A stretch of DNA of 60,170 nucleotides, taken from a virus. Numbering within the stretch: position 1 is the stretch's first letter; the number at the start of each line of letters is the position of its first letter. Position numbers and translations under genes: made by a program. The DNA is taken from the IMG/VR virus record IMGVR_UViG_3300031616_000006, positions 1-60,170 of that record; one strand, given 5' to 3'. Shown here piece by piece: positions 1-9,704 of this stretch. The notes beneath the pieces were generated by a model. That model searched no databases. It was not told where the DNA came from and saw only the letters and a list, made by a program, of their open reading frames with translations.

Positions 1-127
1 CATGACCTACACGCAAACCGTCATCGACAACTTCAACGACAACTCCTTCAACACGTCGATTTGGGCAACCCCGTCTGGCGCTACGGGCATCGCTGAGACA
101 TCGGCCGCACTTCGCATCTCGGCTTTG
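1..127. repeat. Terminal overlap, identical to 60044-60170
   Basis: The first 127 bases are repeated exactly at the end of the window. A 127-base overlap equals a common maximum k-mer size of short-read assemblers, so this most likely marks a circularly closed contig and not a biological terminal repeat. The unique genome would then be 60,043 bp. The overlap lies inside the gene starting at base 2, so that gene is complete and not truncated. Confidence 0.93.
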
Positions 128-730
128 GCAGCATATCCAGAAGTTCGATCGACGCAAAATCAGAATTTGTCAACGGGTATTGTGGCGGCTAAGGTTTCTA
201 GTTCTGGAACTAGCACCGCCTCCACCGAGATGTATTTCGGCGCATCAGATAGTGCCGGGAACATCATCATGGCTCGAGCAGAGCCCACTGGCGGTACGTG
301 GACCTTTGTCGTAGCTGGCGCAGTTACGATTGGAACCCCAACAATCCTCGTTACGAACCTATGGACCGGCTGGACCCAAGGGCACTGGCTGGGCATCGGG
401 CGAGTGGCCGCCGATAACATCTGCCATCTGTATAAGTCGGCTGACGGCGTCACATGGACTGAGATGGGATACGTGACTCTCGGTGGCACCTTCGGTAAGA
501 CTGCCGTTGGTTTGGATCTCACAGTGGGCGTGTACTCAAGCACCTCGACGTGGATCGGCGTCTTCGACGACGCGTCATATTTCGCGTATACCTCCGACGT
601 GGCCGGCAAAGTCCGCTCCGGCGGCGCTTGGGTGTCACCAACAGCGATCAAAGTCCGCTCCGGCGGCGCCTGGGTGTCACCAACAGCGATCAAGGTCCGT
701 TCGGGTGGGGCCTGGGTGTCACCGACATAG
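2..730 (+). CDS. Tail adhesin / minor tail protein with tandem C-terminal repeats
   Basis: A 242-residue protein starting at the ATG at base 2; across the circular join it follows the tail-fibre gene ending at 60032. Residues 1-170 are rich in Ser, Thr, Gly and Trp, with alternating beta-strand character like a jelly-roll or lectin-type domain. The last 40 residues are three copies of a 14-residue unit (KVRSGGAWVSPTAI). A related GxW-type tail ends the fibronectin protein at 8700-9689. Such repeats are usual at the tips of actinophage host-binding proteins. A role in host recognition is inferred from repeat style and position beside tail genes; no catalytic motif is visible. Confidence 0.7.
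   Translation: MTYTQTVIDNFNDNSFNTSIWATPSGATGIAETSAALRISALAAYPEVRSTQNQNLSTGIVAAKVSSSGTSTASTEMYFGASDSAGNIIMARAEPTGGTWTFVVAGAVTIGTPTILVTNLWTGWTQGHWLGIGRVAADNICHLYKSADGVTWTEMGYVTLGGTFGKTAVGLDLTVGVYSSTSTWIGVFDDASYFAYTSDVAGKVRSGGAWVSPTAIKVRSGGAWVSPTAIKVRSGGAWVSPT
608..727 (+). repeat. Three tandem 42-bp repeats in the adhesin C-terminus
   Basis: Units at 608-649, 650-691 and 692-727 (the last cut by the stop codon) encode 14 residues each. The first two are almost identical in DNA, while the third has several silent changes, pointing to stepwise recent duplication. Confidence 0.92.
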
Positions 731-744
731 GGAAGGGAGTCAAC

Positions 745-1122
745 GTGATCTCGTTTGGGATCAGTGGATCCACCAAGCGAACGGAAGACTTTCTCCGAAA
801 AATGTCCCGGGGGAGCTTTTTCCAGGGACTTGATGGTCTTGCTCGCGAAGGCGTAAACGCTTTGGCTTCAGCGACTCCCGTTGACTCCGGTTTGGCCTCG
901 ACGTCGTGGGATTACAAAATCGAGCAGTCCAAGACGTCATGCACGATCACATGGACGAATACCGACGTCGAGAATGGCTTTCCCGTGGCCATCATGCTTC
1001 AGTACGGATACGGAACAGGAACCGGCGGATACGTGCAAGGTGTGGATTACATCAATCCCGCCATGAAGCCCGTATTCGATCACATTGCTGACAAGGTATG
1101 GAAGGCGGTGACCTCCGCGTAA
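745..1122 (+). CDS. HK97 gp10-like tail/connector component
   Basis: A 125-residue protein starting at GTG 745 behind a GGGAAGGGAG ribosome site; the open frame extends further upstream but inside the adhesin gene. The PVDSGLASTSW segment, then a strand-rich middle with LQYGYGTGTGG and INPA, follow the pattern of HK97 gp10-like (neck/tail-completion) proteins. Its stop overlaps the tape measure start (TAATG). In most siphoviruses this family sits before the major tail protein; here it directly precedes the tape measure gene, so a different tail role is possible. Confidence 0.55.
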   Translation: MISFGISGSTKRTEDFLRKMSRGSFFQGLDGLAREGVNALASATPVDSGLASTSWDYKIEQSKTSCTITWTNTDVENGFPVAIMLQYGYGTGTGGYVQGVDYINPAMKPVFDHIADKVWKAVTSA

Positions 1123-4100
1123 TGGCGTCCATTGAAGAACGCGTCGTAGCAATGAAGTTCGACGGCAACCAGTTCCTCAACGGTATCAACCAGAGTCTGA
1201 CAGCTCTCGACAAGCTCAACAAGGGTTTGAAGATGCAGGAGGGCGTCAAGGGATTTTCCAACCTTGGCACCGCCGCTCAGGCCCATGTCGGCGCACTGAA
1301 GAACATCGAAAACGGCGTTCAGAAGATCTCCGACCGGTTCAAAGCGATGGGTGTTGTCGGTATGGCAGCACTCTCCAACGTCACGAATCAGGCGATATTT
1401 GCCGGTCAGACGATGTTGAAGTCTCTGACGGTTGGTCCCATCCTTGACGGTTTCCGCGAGTACGAGACTAACCTCAACTCGATCCAGACCATTCTGTCCA
1501 ACACTCAGGCCGCCGGTACCAAGCTCAAGGACGTCACCGCAGCACTGGATGAGCTCAACCATTACTCCGACCAGACGATCTACAACTTCTCGGAGATGGC
1601 GAAGAACATCGGCACGTTCACCGCCGCCGGTGTTGGACTGAAGCCGGCCGTTGCCGCGATCAAGGGTATCGCTAACTTGGCGGCACTCTCGGGATCGAAC
1701 TCGCAGCAGGCCTCCACGGCGATGTACCAATTGTCGCAAGCCATATCCTCAGGTCGCGTTTCCCTGGAGGACTGGAACTCAGTCGTCAATGCCGGTATGG
1801 GTGGCACCGTATTCCAGAGAGCACTGGCACAAAACGCCGAGAAGATGGGAACCCTGAGTAAGGGTGCAGTCACTCTCAAGGGCGACATGAAGAATGTCAC
1901 CATCGAGGGTAAGTCTTTCCGAGAATCCATCACCGCCAAGCCTGGAGAAGAATCCTGGCTGACTTCGGAAGTACTGACAAGAACTCTGGCTCAGTTCACA
2001 GGCGATTTGTCCGATGCAGAACTGGCAGCCCAGGGATTCAACGCTGCTGAGATCAAGGCTATTCAAGCACAAGCCAAGATGGCCAAGAACGCCGCAACCG
2101 AGGTCAAGACGCTCTCGCAGCTGCTGGGAACCGTCAAAGAGTCGGTAGGATCCGGTTGGGCCGCGACCTGGAAGACCATCTTCGGCGACTTCCCTGAAGC
2201 GAAGAAGCTTTTCACCAACGTCAACAACGTGCTTGGCGGGTACGTCACCGCGTCCGCCAACGCACGGAACAAGGTTCTGGGTGACTGGAAGGCGATGGGT
2301 GGTCGCACGGCCATCATCAATGCCATATCCAACACGTTCAAGGCCTTGGTAGCAGTCGTCACTCCGATCAAGAACGCGTTCAGGGAGATATTCCCAGCAA
2401 CGACCGGCAAACAGCTAGCCGAGTTCTCCAAATCCATTGAAAGATTCACCAAGAGTCTCATCGTCAGTGGATCCACGGCGAACAACATCAAGCGGACGTT
2501 CGCCGGCGTGTTCGCAGTGCTTGGGATCGGCTGGGAGATCGTCAAGCAGATCGTCAAAACCTTGATGACTCTCTTCGGGATAGCTACAGAAGGCTCCGGG
2601 GGATTCCTCAAGACAACGGCTAGCATCGGTGATTTCCTTGTCGCTCTACACAAGGCAATTGCCGAGGGAGAAGGTCTGAGTAAGTTCTTCTCCGGTCTAG
2701 GTAAGGTGTTGGCACTCCCGATCAAGCTGATCAAAGCGATCGCCGGATATTTCGGATCGCTATTCAAGGATCTGGACTCGGCTGACGCCACCAAGGCCAT
2801 TTCGTCGGTCACCAAGAAGCTCGAGCCGTTTGGTAAATTGGGTGCTCTTGTCGCCAAAATCTGGGGTAAAGTAATCGGTATCCTGGATAATGTCGGAGCG
2901 TCTTTCTCCAAGATCGGTAGCAAGATCTCCACTGTCTTCGGTGGACTTGGAGAACAGATCGTCAGCGCATTCACCGGCTTGGATTACAAGGATATTCTTG
3001 CGACGTTTAATACCGGCCTCTTTGCAGGTCTGGTTCTTCTGATCAAGAAATTCCTGGGAAACGGTGGTGGTATCACCGGCATATTCGACAGCATTGGAGA
3101 AGGTTTCGAGAATCTAACTGGCGCCCTTGGTGCCATGCAGAACACCCTCCGCGCAGCGACTCTGCTTCAGATCGCTCTGGCCGTGGGCATTCTTGCGGTA
3201 TCCATGAACGTCCTGGCGAAGATCGACGCCGCAGGTCTTACAAGAGCTAGTGCTGCGATCACCGTCATGTTCACTCAACTAATCGGAGCGCTTCTCCTGT
3301 TCGAGAAGTTCTCCGGTTTCAAGGGTTTCGCCAAGATGCCATTCGTAGCGGCATCGATGATTCTCCTGGGTGTTGCGATCAACGTTCTCGCGATAGCCGT
3401 CAAGCAGCTAGCGGGACTCAGCTGGGAGGATTTGGCGAAGGGTCTCACCGGAGTAACGGTCTTGCTCGGTTCTCTTATCGCCACGGTCAAACTCATGCCC
3501 AACCCCGCTTTGACAATCGCGTCAGCGGCAGGGTTGGTTATCATGGCCGCAGCTATCAAGATCCTTGCTAGTGCTGTGACTGATTTGTCTGGTCTCAGCT
3601 GGGAGGAAATGGCGAAGGGACTCATCGGGGTAGGCGTTCTCCTGGCCGGTATCACTCTCTTCTCCAAATTCGCTTCCGCGAATGCCGCTGGGATCTTGGG
3701 CGGGGCAGGGATCGTCCTGCTCGCTGCCGGAATCAAGATCCTTGCGAGTGCCATGAAAGATCTGGCGGGAATGTCATGGGAGGAGATCGGTCGAGGTCTG
3801 GTTGCCCTGGCTGGTGGTCTCGGCATTATCACCGCGGCGTTGGCCATCATCCCCCCGACAGCGATTGTTTCGGCTGCGGCAGTTCTCGTCGTAGCCCTCT
3901 CGCTGGGCAAGATCGGAGATTCGCTCGAGCAACTGGGCGGCATGTCCTGGAGCGAGATCCTCAAGGGACTCGTCACCATGTTCGGCGCCTTGGCAATCAT
4001 CGCTGCCGGCATGATCGCCATGACCGAGGCTCTACCTGGGGCTGCGGCACTACTCGTCGTCGCTCTATCCCTTGGGAAGGTCGCCGACGCTCTGGTGGTC

Positions 4101-6431
4101 ATGGGCGCGATGGACTGGGAAGCCATTGGCAAATCGATGGTGGTTCTGTTCGGATCGCTGACTCTCATATCCGCGGCAATGATCGCCATGACCGAGGCCC
4201 TTCCGGGTGCGGCGGCTCTTCTGGTGGTCGCTGCGGCATTGGCGATTCTCGCTCCGGTTCTTGTAACCTTGGGGAGCATGTCGTGGGGTGAGATCGGTAA
4301 GGGGTTGCTGGTTCTTGCCGCTGCTCTAGCTATTATAGGCGTAGCAGGGGCTGTTCTAGCTCCGGTAGTCCCGGCACTCATTGGTTTGGGTGCAGCGATC
4401 GCTCTTCTAGGCGTGGGTGCTGCTCTGGCCGGCGTAGGCGTCCTTGCTCTGTCGGCTGGCTTGGCTGCTCTGGCTATCACAGGTGCTGCGGGTACTGCGG
4501 CACTGGTGGCAATGGTTTCGGCTCTTATCGGCCTTATTCCGGCAGCCATGCAGGCGATCGGAAAGGGATTGATACTCTTCGCCGAGGTCGTCGCAACGTC
4601 AGGTCCAGCAATTACCAGAGCTTTGGTCACGGTTCTCAACTCGTTGATCACAGCCATCGCCGAGAATGCTCCTAAGATCTCGAACCAGTTGTACAAGATG
4701 TTGATCCTACTTGTTCAGACCATGAACAAGTATGCAGGACCTTTGGCAGACGCCGGCGCGAAGCTGGTGGTAAACATCCTCAACGGTCTTGCGCGCAATG
4801 TGCCCAAAATGGCAGCTGCAGCCACCAACGTAGTTGTCGCTTTCATCAATGCCATTTCCAAGAATCAGGGTCGTGTGATCGACGCTGGTGTCAAGATGAT
4901 CATCAGCTTCGTCAATGGAGTGGCTAACGCTATTCGCAGCAACTCCGCGGCGATGAACGCCGCCGGTCGTAACCTGGGCTCAGCAATCATCCAGGGTATG
5001 GTCAGCGGTATTTCCGGCGGCATCGGTGCCATCACGTCCAAGGCACGAGAGATCGCCAGTTCGGCCCTCAGCGCGGCAAAGAGCGTGCTGGGCATCCATT
5101 CCCCGTCGAAGGAATTCGAGAAGGTCGGTAAGTTCGTCAACGACGGCTTCCGCAAGGGTCTGGACGGCAATAAGAAGCAGGTTACTGACGCGTTCAATGA
5201 CCTGAAGGACATGCTGGCGAGTCTGCGTAAAGAGTCCAGCAAGGACGTCGATACGTTGGACGCTAAGCTCAAGAAGCTCCGACGTACAGGTGGCAGCAAG
5301 AAAGACATCGCCAAGACCAAGGCTTCTTTGGCGCAAGCCAAGAAGGAAGAGAAAGCCAGCAACCTAGCGTACAACGAGTTGACCAAGAAGCTCAAGGATG
5401 AGTCCTCTGCTCTTGGCGTGTTGGCTGACAAGTACGATAACGTTACCAGCAAGCTCGATGCCGCCAACCAGACGCTGGCTGACGCCAAGAAGACCCGCGA
5501 CGACTACAACAAGTCCATCGTCGATCAGTTCGGGAATGCTATTGACCCGACCGGCGATACCAAGGTCGAGACCTATATCGCGGATCTGAAGAAGCAGCTG
5601 GAAGATACGAAGACCTTCACTAACACGATCCAGCAGCTGCGTGCTCTGGGTCTGAACGACGAGACATACAAGGATCTGCTATCGGCTGGTCCAAGTGCCT
5701 TGCCGTTCATGACCGATCTCCTTGCTAACGGTAAAGCCGGGATCGATGAGATCAACTCCTTGAACAAGCAGCTCGACAGCGTGTCGAGTTCTCTTGGACA
5801 GACCGCCTCCTCGGCTCTGTACCAAGCCGCAGTTGATTCGGCCGCGGGTATTGTCAAGGGTCTACAGAACCAGCAGGCAGCGATCGAGAAGCAGATGGAC
5901 AAGATCGCCGATGCGATGGTCAAGTCCATCAAGAAGAAGCTGGGTATCAAGTCCCCGTCGAAGGTCTTCGGGGAAGTTGGTAAGTTCTCCGCTCAAGGTC
6001 TTGCGAACGGTCTTGACAGCAACGCCGGTGTTGTCGCCAAGTCCGCAGAATCAATGGCCGACACGGCAATCGTATCGCTGCGGAAGTCTCTGTCCAACGT
6101 CGACAAGATGGTCGCCGGGAACGTCGATCTCCAGCCATCTATTCGACCCGTTCTGGACTTGACGGATATTCGTAAGAATGCCGGAAAGATCAGCGGTCTG
6201 CTCCCCAACGGTGCGAAGATGACCGTGATGGGAGCGTATAACAACGCCGTCGACGTAGCAACGCAAGTCCGAAACAACGGTAACGACCCTGGTGATGGAA
6301 CTGACGGGAGTGGTGGAGCGATGCTTGCCTACACCCAGAACATCTATTCGCCCAAGGCCGTATCCACGGCGGAGATTTACCGTCAAACAAAGAGTCAGTT
6401 GTCTACGGTGAAGGGAGCTCTGTCGACATAA
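1122..6431 (+). CDS. Tape measure protein
   Basis: A 1769-residue protein setting tail length and probably forming the DNA-ejection channel. ATG 1122 overlaps the previous stop and has a GGCGGTG site upstream. The N-terminus (about residues 60-250) resembles the tape-measure N-terminal domain. Residues about 765-1100 contain at least six degenerate repeats built around [GS]xSWEExxKGL, each followed by a hydrophobic Ala/Leu/Val/Ile stretch long enough to span a membrane. The C-terminal third is Lys/Ala-rich coiled coil. Two copies of a typical tape-measure motif occur, LGIHSPSKEFEKVGKF and LGIKSPSKVFGEVGKF. The length predicts a tail of about 250 nm by the usual 1.5 angstrom per residue rule. 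Confidence 0.95.
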   Translation: MASIEERVVAMKFDGNQFLNGINQSLTALDKLNKGLKMQEGVKGFSNLGTAAQAHVGALKNIENGVQKISDRFKAMGVVGMAALSNVTNQAIFAGQTMLKSLTVGPILDGFREYETNLNSIQTILSNTQAAGTKLKDVTAALDELNHYSDQTIYNFSEMAKNIGTFTAAGVGLKPAVAAIKGIANLAALSGSNSQQASTAMYQLSQAISSGRVSLEDWNSVVNAGMGGTVFQRALAQNAEKMGTLSKGAVTLKGDMKNVTIEGKSFRESITAKPGEESWLTSEVLTRTLAQFTGDLSDAELAAQGFNAAEIKAIQAQAKMAKNAATEVKTLSQLLGTVKESVGSGWAATWKTIFGDFPEAKKLFTNVNNVLGGYVTASANARNKVLGDWKAMGGRTAIINAISNTFKALVAVVTPIKNAFREIFPATTGKQLAEFSKSIERFTKSLIVSGSTANNIKRTFAGVFAVLGIGWEIVKQIVKTLMTLFGIATEGSGGFLKTTASIGDFLVALHKAIAEGEGLSKFFSGLGKVLALPIKLIKAIAGYFGSLFKDLDSADATKAISSVTKKLEPFGKLGALVAKIWGKVIGILDNVGASFSKIGSKISTVFGGLGEQIVSAFTGLDYKDILATFNTGLFAGLVLLIKKFLGNGGGITGIFDSIGEGFENLTGALGAMQNTLRAATLLQIALAVGILAVSMNVLAKIDAAGLTRASAAITVMFTQLIGALLLFEKFSGFKGFAKMPFVAASMILLGVAINVLAIAVKQLAGLSWEDLAKGLTGVTVLLGSLIATVKLMPNPALTIASAAGLVIMAAAIKILASAVTDLSGLSWEEMAKGLIGVGVLLAGITLFSKFASANAAGILGGAGIVLLAAGIKILASAMKDLAGMSWEEIGRGLVALAGGLGIITAALAIIPPTAIVSAAAVLVVALSLGKIGDSLEQLGGMSWSEILKGLVTMFGALAIIAAGMIAMTEALPGAAALLVVALSLGKVADALVVMGAMDWEAIGKSMVVLFGSLTLISAAMIAMTEALPGAAALLVVAAALAILAPVLVTLGSMSWGEIGKGLLVLAAALAIIGVAGAVLAPVVPALIGLGAAIALLGVGAALAGVGVLALSAGLAALAITGAAGTAALVAMVSALIGLIPAAMQAIGKGLILFAEVVATSGPAITRALVTVLNSLITAIAENAPKISNQLYKMLILLVQTMNKYAGPLADAGAKLVVNILNGLARNVPKMAAAATNVVVAFINAISKNQGRVIDAGVKMIISFVNGVANAIRSNSAAMNAAGRNLGSAIIQGMVSGISGGIGAITSKAREIASSALSAAKSVLGIHSPSKEFEKVGKFVNDGFRKGLDGNKKQVTDAFNDLKDMLASLRKESSKDVDTLDAKLKKLRRTGGSKKDIAKTKASLAQAKKEEKASNLAYNELTKKLKDESSALGVLADKYDNVTSKLDAANQTLADAKKTRDDYNKSIVDQFGNAIDPTGDTKVETYIADLKKQLEDTKTFTNTIQQLRALGLNDETYKDLLSAGPSALPFMTDLLANGKAGIDEINSLNKQLDSVSSSLGQTASSALYQAAVDSAAGIVKGLQNQQAAIEKQMDKIADAMVKSIKKKLGIKSPSKVFGEVGKFSAQGLANGLDSNAGVVAKSAESMADTAIVSLRKSLSNVDKMVAGNVDLQPSIRPVLDLTDIRKNAGKISGLLPNGAKMTVMGAYNNAVDVATQVRNNGNDPGDGTDGSGGAMLAYTQNIYSPKAVSTAEIYRQTKSQLSTVKGALST
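3405..4300 (+). repeat. Degenerate SWEE-type protein repeats inside the tape measure gene
   Basis: At least six units of about 45-55 residues each begin with a variant of LSWEEMAKGL (LSWEDLAKGL, MSWEEIGRGL, MSWSEILKGL, MDWEAIGKSM, MSWGEIGKGL) followed by a 25-30 residue hydrophobic run. They are diverged in DNA, so the expansion is old. Confidence 0.8.
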
Positions 6432-7261
6432 TGTCAATCATCAAAGTTGAAGTTGTGAATCGGCAGGGCAACCTGCTCACTCTCCCGCTCGACGATATTG
6501 CGGGAGGGTTCATCGTCAAGGAGATCCAGGGTCTCGATCCGGTACAAGCGACCCTGGTCTCCTCGAATTTCGCCACGCTGGACGGCGAGGAATACCAGTC
6601 CAGCAGCCTTGAGAAACGTAACATCCATATCATTCTGGAGTACAATCCAGACTACACGTTGGATCAGACGGTACGGGGACTGAGGAAGCAGCTATATCCC
6701 TACTTCAGGCCTAAGTCCCCTATCACTCTCAAGGTGTACATGACGGACGGTTTGATTGTCCAGATCGACGGTCGGGTTGAAACGATGGAGGCTCCGTTAT
6801 TCACGGCGACGCCGACGGTTGATGTATCGATCGTCTGTTTCAAGCCTGACTTCATCAACCCGACCCCGGTCGTCATCACCGGCCTGTCCACGTCGGACGC
6901 AACACCTACATCGTTCGACGTGGACGGGTCGGAGGACACGGGCATCGAGCTCACGCTAACGGTCACGAGAGCGACCATGAGTGAGTTCACTGTCTACCAC
7001 ACACCCCCGGGTGGAAGTGTGGTCACGCTGCAGGTCACTGCCGCCTTGGTCTTGGACGACGTGGTCCGTATCGACACGCGTCCAGGATCCAAGGCGGCAA
7101 CCCTGACGCGGGCTAGCAATACGACGTCGTTGCTGTACGCCGTTTCTCCGCAGTCGATTTGGACAACGCTGGAGAATGGTACCAATCAGATTCGTGTCTA
7201 CACGACTGGTACGGGATGTCCGGCAACCGTCCAGTATTACAACAGGTACGGAGGCCTGTAG
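6431..7261 (+). CDS. Distal tail protein (Dit-like)
   Basis: A 276-residue protein overlapping the tape measure stop by one base. Position directly after the tape measure gene and before the Gp37-like protein is the canonical distal-tail slot. The N-terminal half (INRQ-like start, LPLDDIAGGFIVKEIQGLDP, then YFRPKSPITL) matches the siphovirus tail-component family; the C-terminal half is a beta-rich domain ending in a short G-rich tail. It would form the hexameric hub at the tail tip. Confidence 0.82.
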   Translation: MSIIKVEVVNRQGNLLTLPLDDIAGGFIVKEIQGLDPVQATLVSSNFATLDGEEYQSSSLEKRNIHIILEYNPDYTLDQTVRGLRKQLYPYFRPKSPITLKVYMTDGLIVQIDGRVETMEAPLFTATPTVDVSIVCFKPDFINPTPVVITGLSTSDATPTSFDVDGSEDTGIELTLTVTRATMSEFTVYHTPPGGSVVTLQVTAALVLDDVVRIDTRPGSKAATLTRASNTTSLLYAVSPQSIWTTLENGTNQIRVYTTGTGCPATVQYYNRYGGL

Positions 7262-8433
7262 TGGAGCTGTACACGCTCGATGCGCTTCTTCGCCGAACTG
7301 AGGTATTCGACACCTTCGAGTCCTTCATTTGGACCGAGCGATACGACAAGTACGGCGACTTCGAATTGGACATCACGTCGACTCTGCGAGCAAGAACTTT
7401 GCTCAAGGTTGGTACTCTCCTGGCCATGAATCTGTCGCATTACGTCATGGTCATCGAGACGGTCGGGGATGGTACTGATAGCGAAAACCGGAAAATGCTG
7501 AAGGTCAAGGGACGATCTCTCGAGGTTATCCTCTACGACCGCGTAGCAAAGGAGTCGCTATCAGATACCACAACTTCCCCAACGTGGGAGATTACTGGCC
7601 TGACGGCTACCGCCGCGGCACGCAAGATCTTCCACGATATTTGCGTAACCGGGATACTCAGCTCGTACGACGTGATACCGTTCATATACGAAGGCACGTT
7701 TCTTGCGGCGAGTACTATCGCGGAACCCGTCGACCTGGTAACCATCGCGCTCGAGCCGACCACCGTGTACGACGCCATCGTGCAGATTGCGGATATCTGG
7801 AAATTCGGATTCCGTTTGCTGCGGGAATACGATACGTCAAAGCTCTGGTTCGACGTCTACACCGGTCGCGATCGTACTACAAGCCAGACAACAAACCCCG
7901 CCGTGGTGTTTACGCCCGAGCTGGACAACTTGCAGAACACTAATCAGCTCATCACCATCGAGGGCTCCAAGAATGTGGCGTACGTATATTCTCCCGACGG
8001 TTTCGAGATGGTATACGCCGATGACGTCGATCCCGACGTATCAGGATTCGAGCGTCGAGCCCTGGTTATCAACGCCACGGATATCACGACGGGAAGTGTT
8101 CCTGACGTGTCGGCCGCCCTCATTCAGCGAGGTCAAGATGAGCTTGCGAAGGCTAAAACGTACCAAGCCTTCGACGGCGAGATCAACCCCAACAGCAGTT
8201 ACGTTTACGGGACGGACTACAATTTGGGCGACCTCATCGAGCTGCGGGACGTCGATGGCGTCACCAATGTCATGCGCGTCACCGAACAGATATTCGTGTC
8301 CGACAGGGAAGGCCAGCGGTCCTATCCCACCTTCACGATCAATCAGTTCATCAACACGGGATCGTGGCTTTCCTGGCTCAATAGCAAGATGTGGGCCGAG
8401 ATGACTACCGAAGAGTGGATCGACCAGCCCTAG
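7261..8433 (+). CDS. ReqiPepy6 Gp37-like tail protein (tail-tip hub)
   Basis: A 390-residue protein translated from GTG 7261, which shares bases with the preceding TAG. The opening LYTLDALLRRTEVFDTFES and the pattern of a WTERYDKYGDFELD strand, a KGRSLEVIL segment and a C-terminal YNLGDLIEL are characteristic of the Siphovirus Gp37-like family, the actinophage equivalent of the gp27-type tail-associated protein. It should sit below the distal tail protein and carry the adhesins. No lytic domain is visible. Confidence 0.85.
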   Translation: MELYTLDALLRRTEVFDTFESFIWTERYDKYGDFELDITSTLRARTLLKVGTLLAMNLSHYVMVIETVGDGTDSENRKMLKVKGRSLEVILYDRVAKESLSDTTTSPTWEITGLTATAAARKIFHDICVTGILSSYDVIPFIYEGTFLAASTIAEPVDLVTIALEPTTVYDAIVQIADIWKFGFRLLREYDTSKLWFDVYTGRDRTTSQTTNPAVVFTPELDNLQNTNQLITIEGSKNVAYVYSPDGFEMVYADDVDPDVSGFERRALVINATDITTGSVPDVSAALIQRGQDELAKAKTYQAFDGEINPNSSYVYGTDYNLGDLIELRDVDGVTNVMRVTEQIFVSDREGQRSYPTFTINQFINTGSWLSWLNSKMWAEMTTEEWIDQP

Positions 8434-8448
8434 TGAAGGAGGTTTGAG

Positions 8449-8691
8449 ATGGCGGTCGGAGATCAAGCAGTAGCAGCCGGCATGACGCTCGTGCCCGAGA
8501 CCGGTAACGACGACGCTCGTATTCGCTGGGGTGCTCGGGAGATTAACCGCACCCGCGACTTCATCGCAGCAGTGAAGGCTCTCATTCCCGTAGGGACGTC
8601 GGGTTTCCGCACGGCTGCCGGTATCTCATCGGGAACGGCTTCTCCCACGGGAGGCGTTGACGGGGATATTTACTTCAAGATTGTAAGTTAG
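8449..8691 (+). CDS. Small minor tail protein
   Basis: An 80-residue protein with a strong AAGGAGG ribosome site seven bases before the ATG. It contains REINRTRDFIAAVKAL and a Gly/Ser-rich C-terminus ending in GDIYFKIVS, a terminal strand also typical of phage fibre proteins (compare the end of the fibre at 59070-60032, SVWFTIP). Its place between the Gp37-like and fibronectin proteins suggests a fibre or adaptor on the tail tip. Confidence 0.6.
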   Translation: MAVGDQAVAAGMTLVPETGNDDARIRWGAREINRTRDFIAAVKALIPVGTSGFRTAAGISSGTASPTGGVDGDIYFKIVS

Positions 8692-8699
8692 GAGCCCCA

Positions 8700-9689
8700 G
8701 TGGTCGATTACAAAAAGGACACTGGTAGCTCCGGCGAGATGATGATCCGGGACACCGGAACTTATGTCGAGTTCTGGATCAACTCGCATAACTCGTCCAC
8801 CTTCAACCACGATTTGCCGTGGGGTTATACGGTCAACGGTACGACCAACAACAGTCGTTCGTTCGACTACGGCGCCGGTGACGACTGGCAGAAACTCGGC
8901 AGTTGGAACGTCACCACGGATCAAACGGTGACGTTCCGATTGTTCGACACAGGAACTAGTGGTTTCGGTGGTCCGACAACGCTGAGTCATGCCATCGATC
9001 GAATCCAGCTACCAGGAAAGCCAAGCACTCCTGTTATCTCGTCAATCACGTCGACTAGCATGCGAGTCGTGTGGTACTCGGGAACCTACGGCGGCGAACC
9101 CCCCGATCTGCGTCAGCTGGCTCGTAACACATCCAACACACTGACCGGTGCGACGATCTTTTCCTCCGATGGCGATACCACGGTCACGGGTCTCGCCCCT
9201 GGAACGAAGTATTACTTCTGGGGAAGAACCCACAACTCCAAGGGATATTCTCCTTGGTCGGATGTGGCGTCGGCGACGACGTTGAGAACGCCCGATGCTC
9301 CAGACTCACCGATCGTGTCAACGCCTACCCAGACCAGTGTAGTGGCGTCGTTCACCGACAACGGTAATGGTGGATCGGCTATTCTGGAGCGTCAGATTGC
9401 TTATAACACCGTAAACTCAACGACCGGTGTTACTGCGGTCACATACACTGGCGTCATGACCATCGCCGGTCTTGAGCCGGGAACGTTGTACTACTTCTGG
9501 TCGAGAGCTCGTAACTCTACGGGTTGGGGATCATATTCTGCTGCGGTGAGTCAAAAGACCATCGCAGGAGCATACTTCAACGACGCAGGAGTGTGGAAAG
9601 AAGCCGTCCCGTATGTCAAGGATGGTGGTGTATGGAAGCTCGCTCGTCCTTGGGGTCGTGTCGCGGGAGTTTGGAAAGAGACGATCTAG
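8700..9689 (+). CDS. Minor tail protein with two fibronectin type III domains
   Basis: A 329-residue protein from GTG 8700 behind TAGGAG. Residues 1-100 form a beta-rich virion-binding domain. Residues about 103-195 and 200-290 are two fibronectin type III repeats, each with the LxPGTxYYFWxRxxNSxG signature near its end. The last 40 residues have three GVWK units that resemble the GGAWV repeats of the adhesin at 2-730. Such proteins decorate tail tips and are thought to bind carbohydrates weakly. It is the last virion gene before the lysis genes. Confidence 0.85.
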   Translation: MVDYKKDTGSSGEMMIRDTGTYVEFWINSHNSSTFNHDLPWGYTVNGTTNNSRSFDYGAGDDWQKLGSWNVTTDQTVTFRLFDTGTSGFGGPTTLSHAIDRIQLPGKPSTPVISSITSTSMRVVWYSGTYGGEPPDLRQLARNTSNTLTGATIFSSDGDTTVTGLAPGTKYYFWGRTHNSKGYSPWSDVASATTLRTPDAPDSPIVSTPTQTSVVASFTDNGNGGSAILERQIAYNTVNSTTGVTAVTYTGVMTIAGLEPGTLYYFWSRARNSTGWGSYSAAVSQKTIAGAYFNDAGVWKEAVPYVKDGGVWKLARPWGRVAGVWKETI

Positions 9690-9704
9690 AGAACGAGGTG
9701 CTAC

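Noticed and set aside
1-127. A biological direct terminal repeat
   Set aside because: The length matches a k-mer size and the repeat cuts through a coding gene with no flanking packaging signal, so an assembly overlap is more likely.
3275-4696. A 473-codon minus-strand frame inside the tape measure gene
   Set aside because: Ala/Arg/Thr/Pro-rich shadow of hydrophobic tape-measure repeats; no start context or neighbours on that strand.
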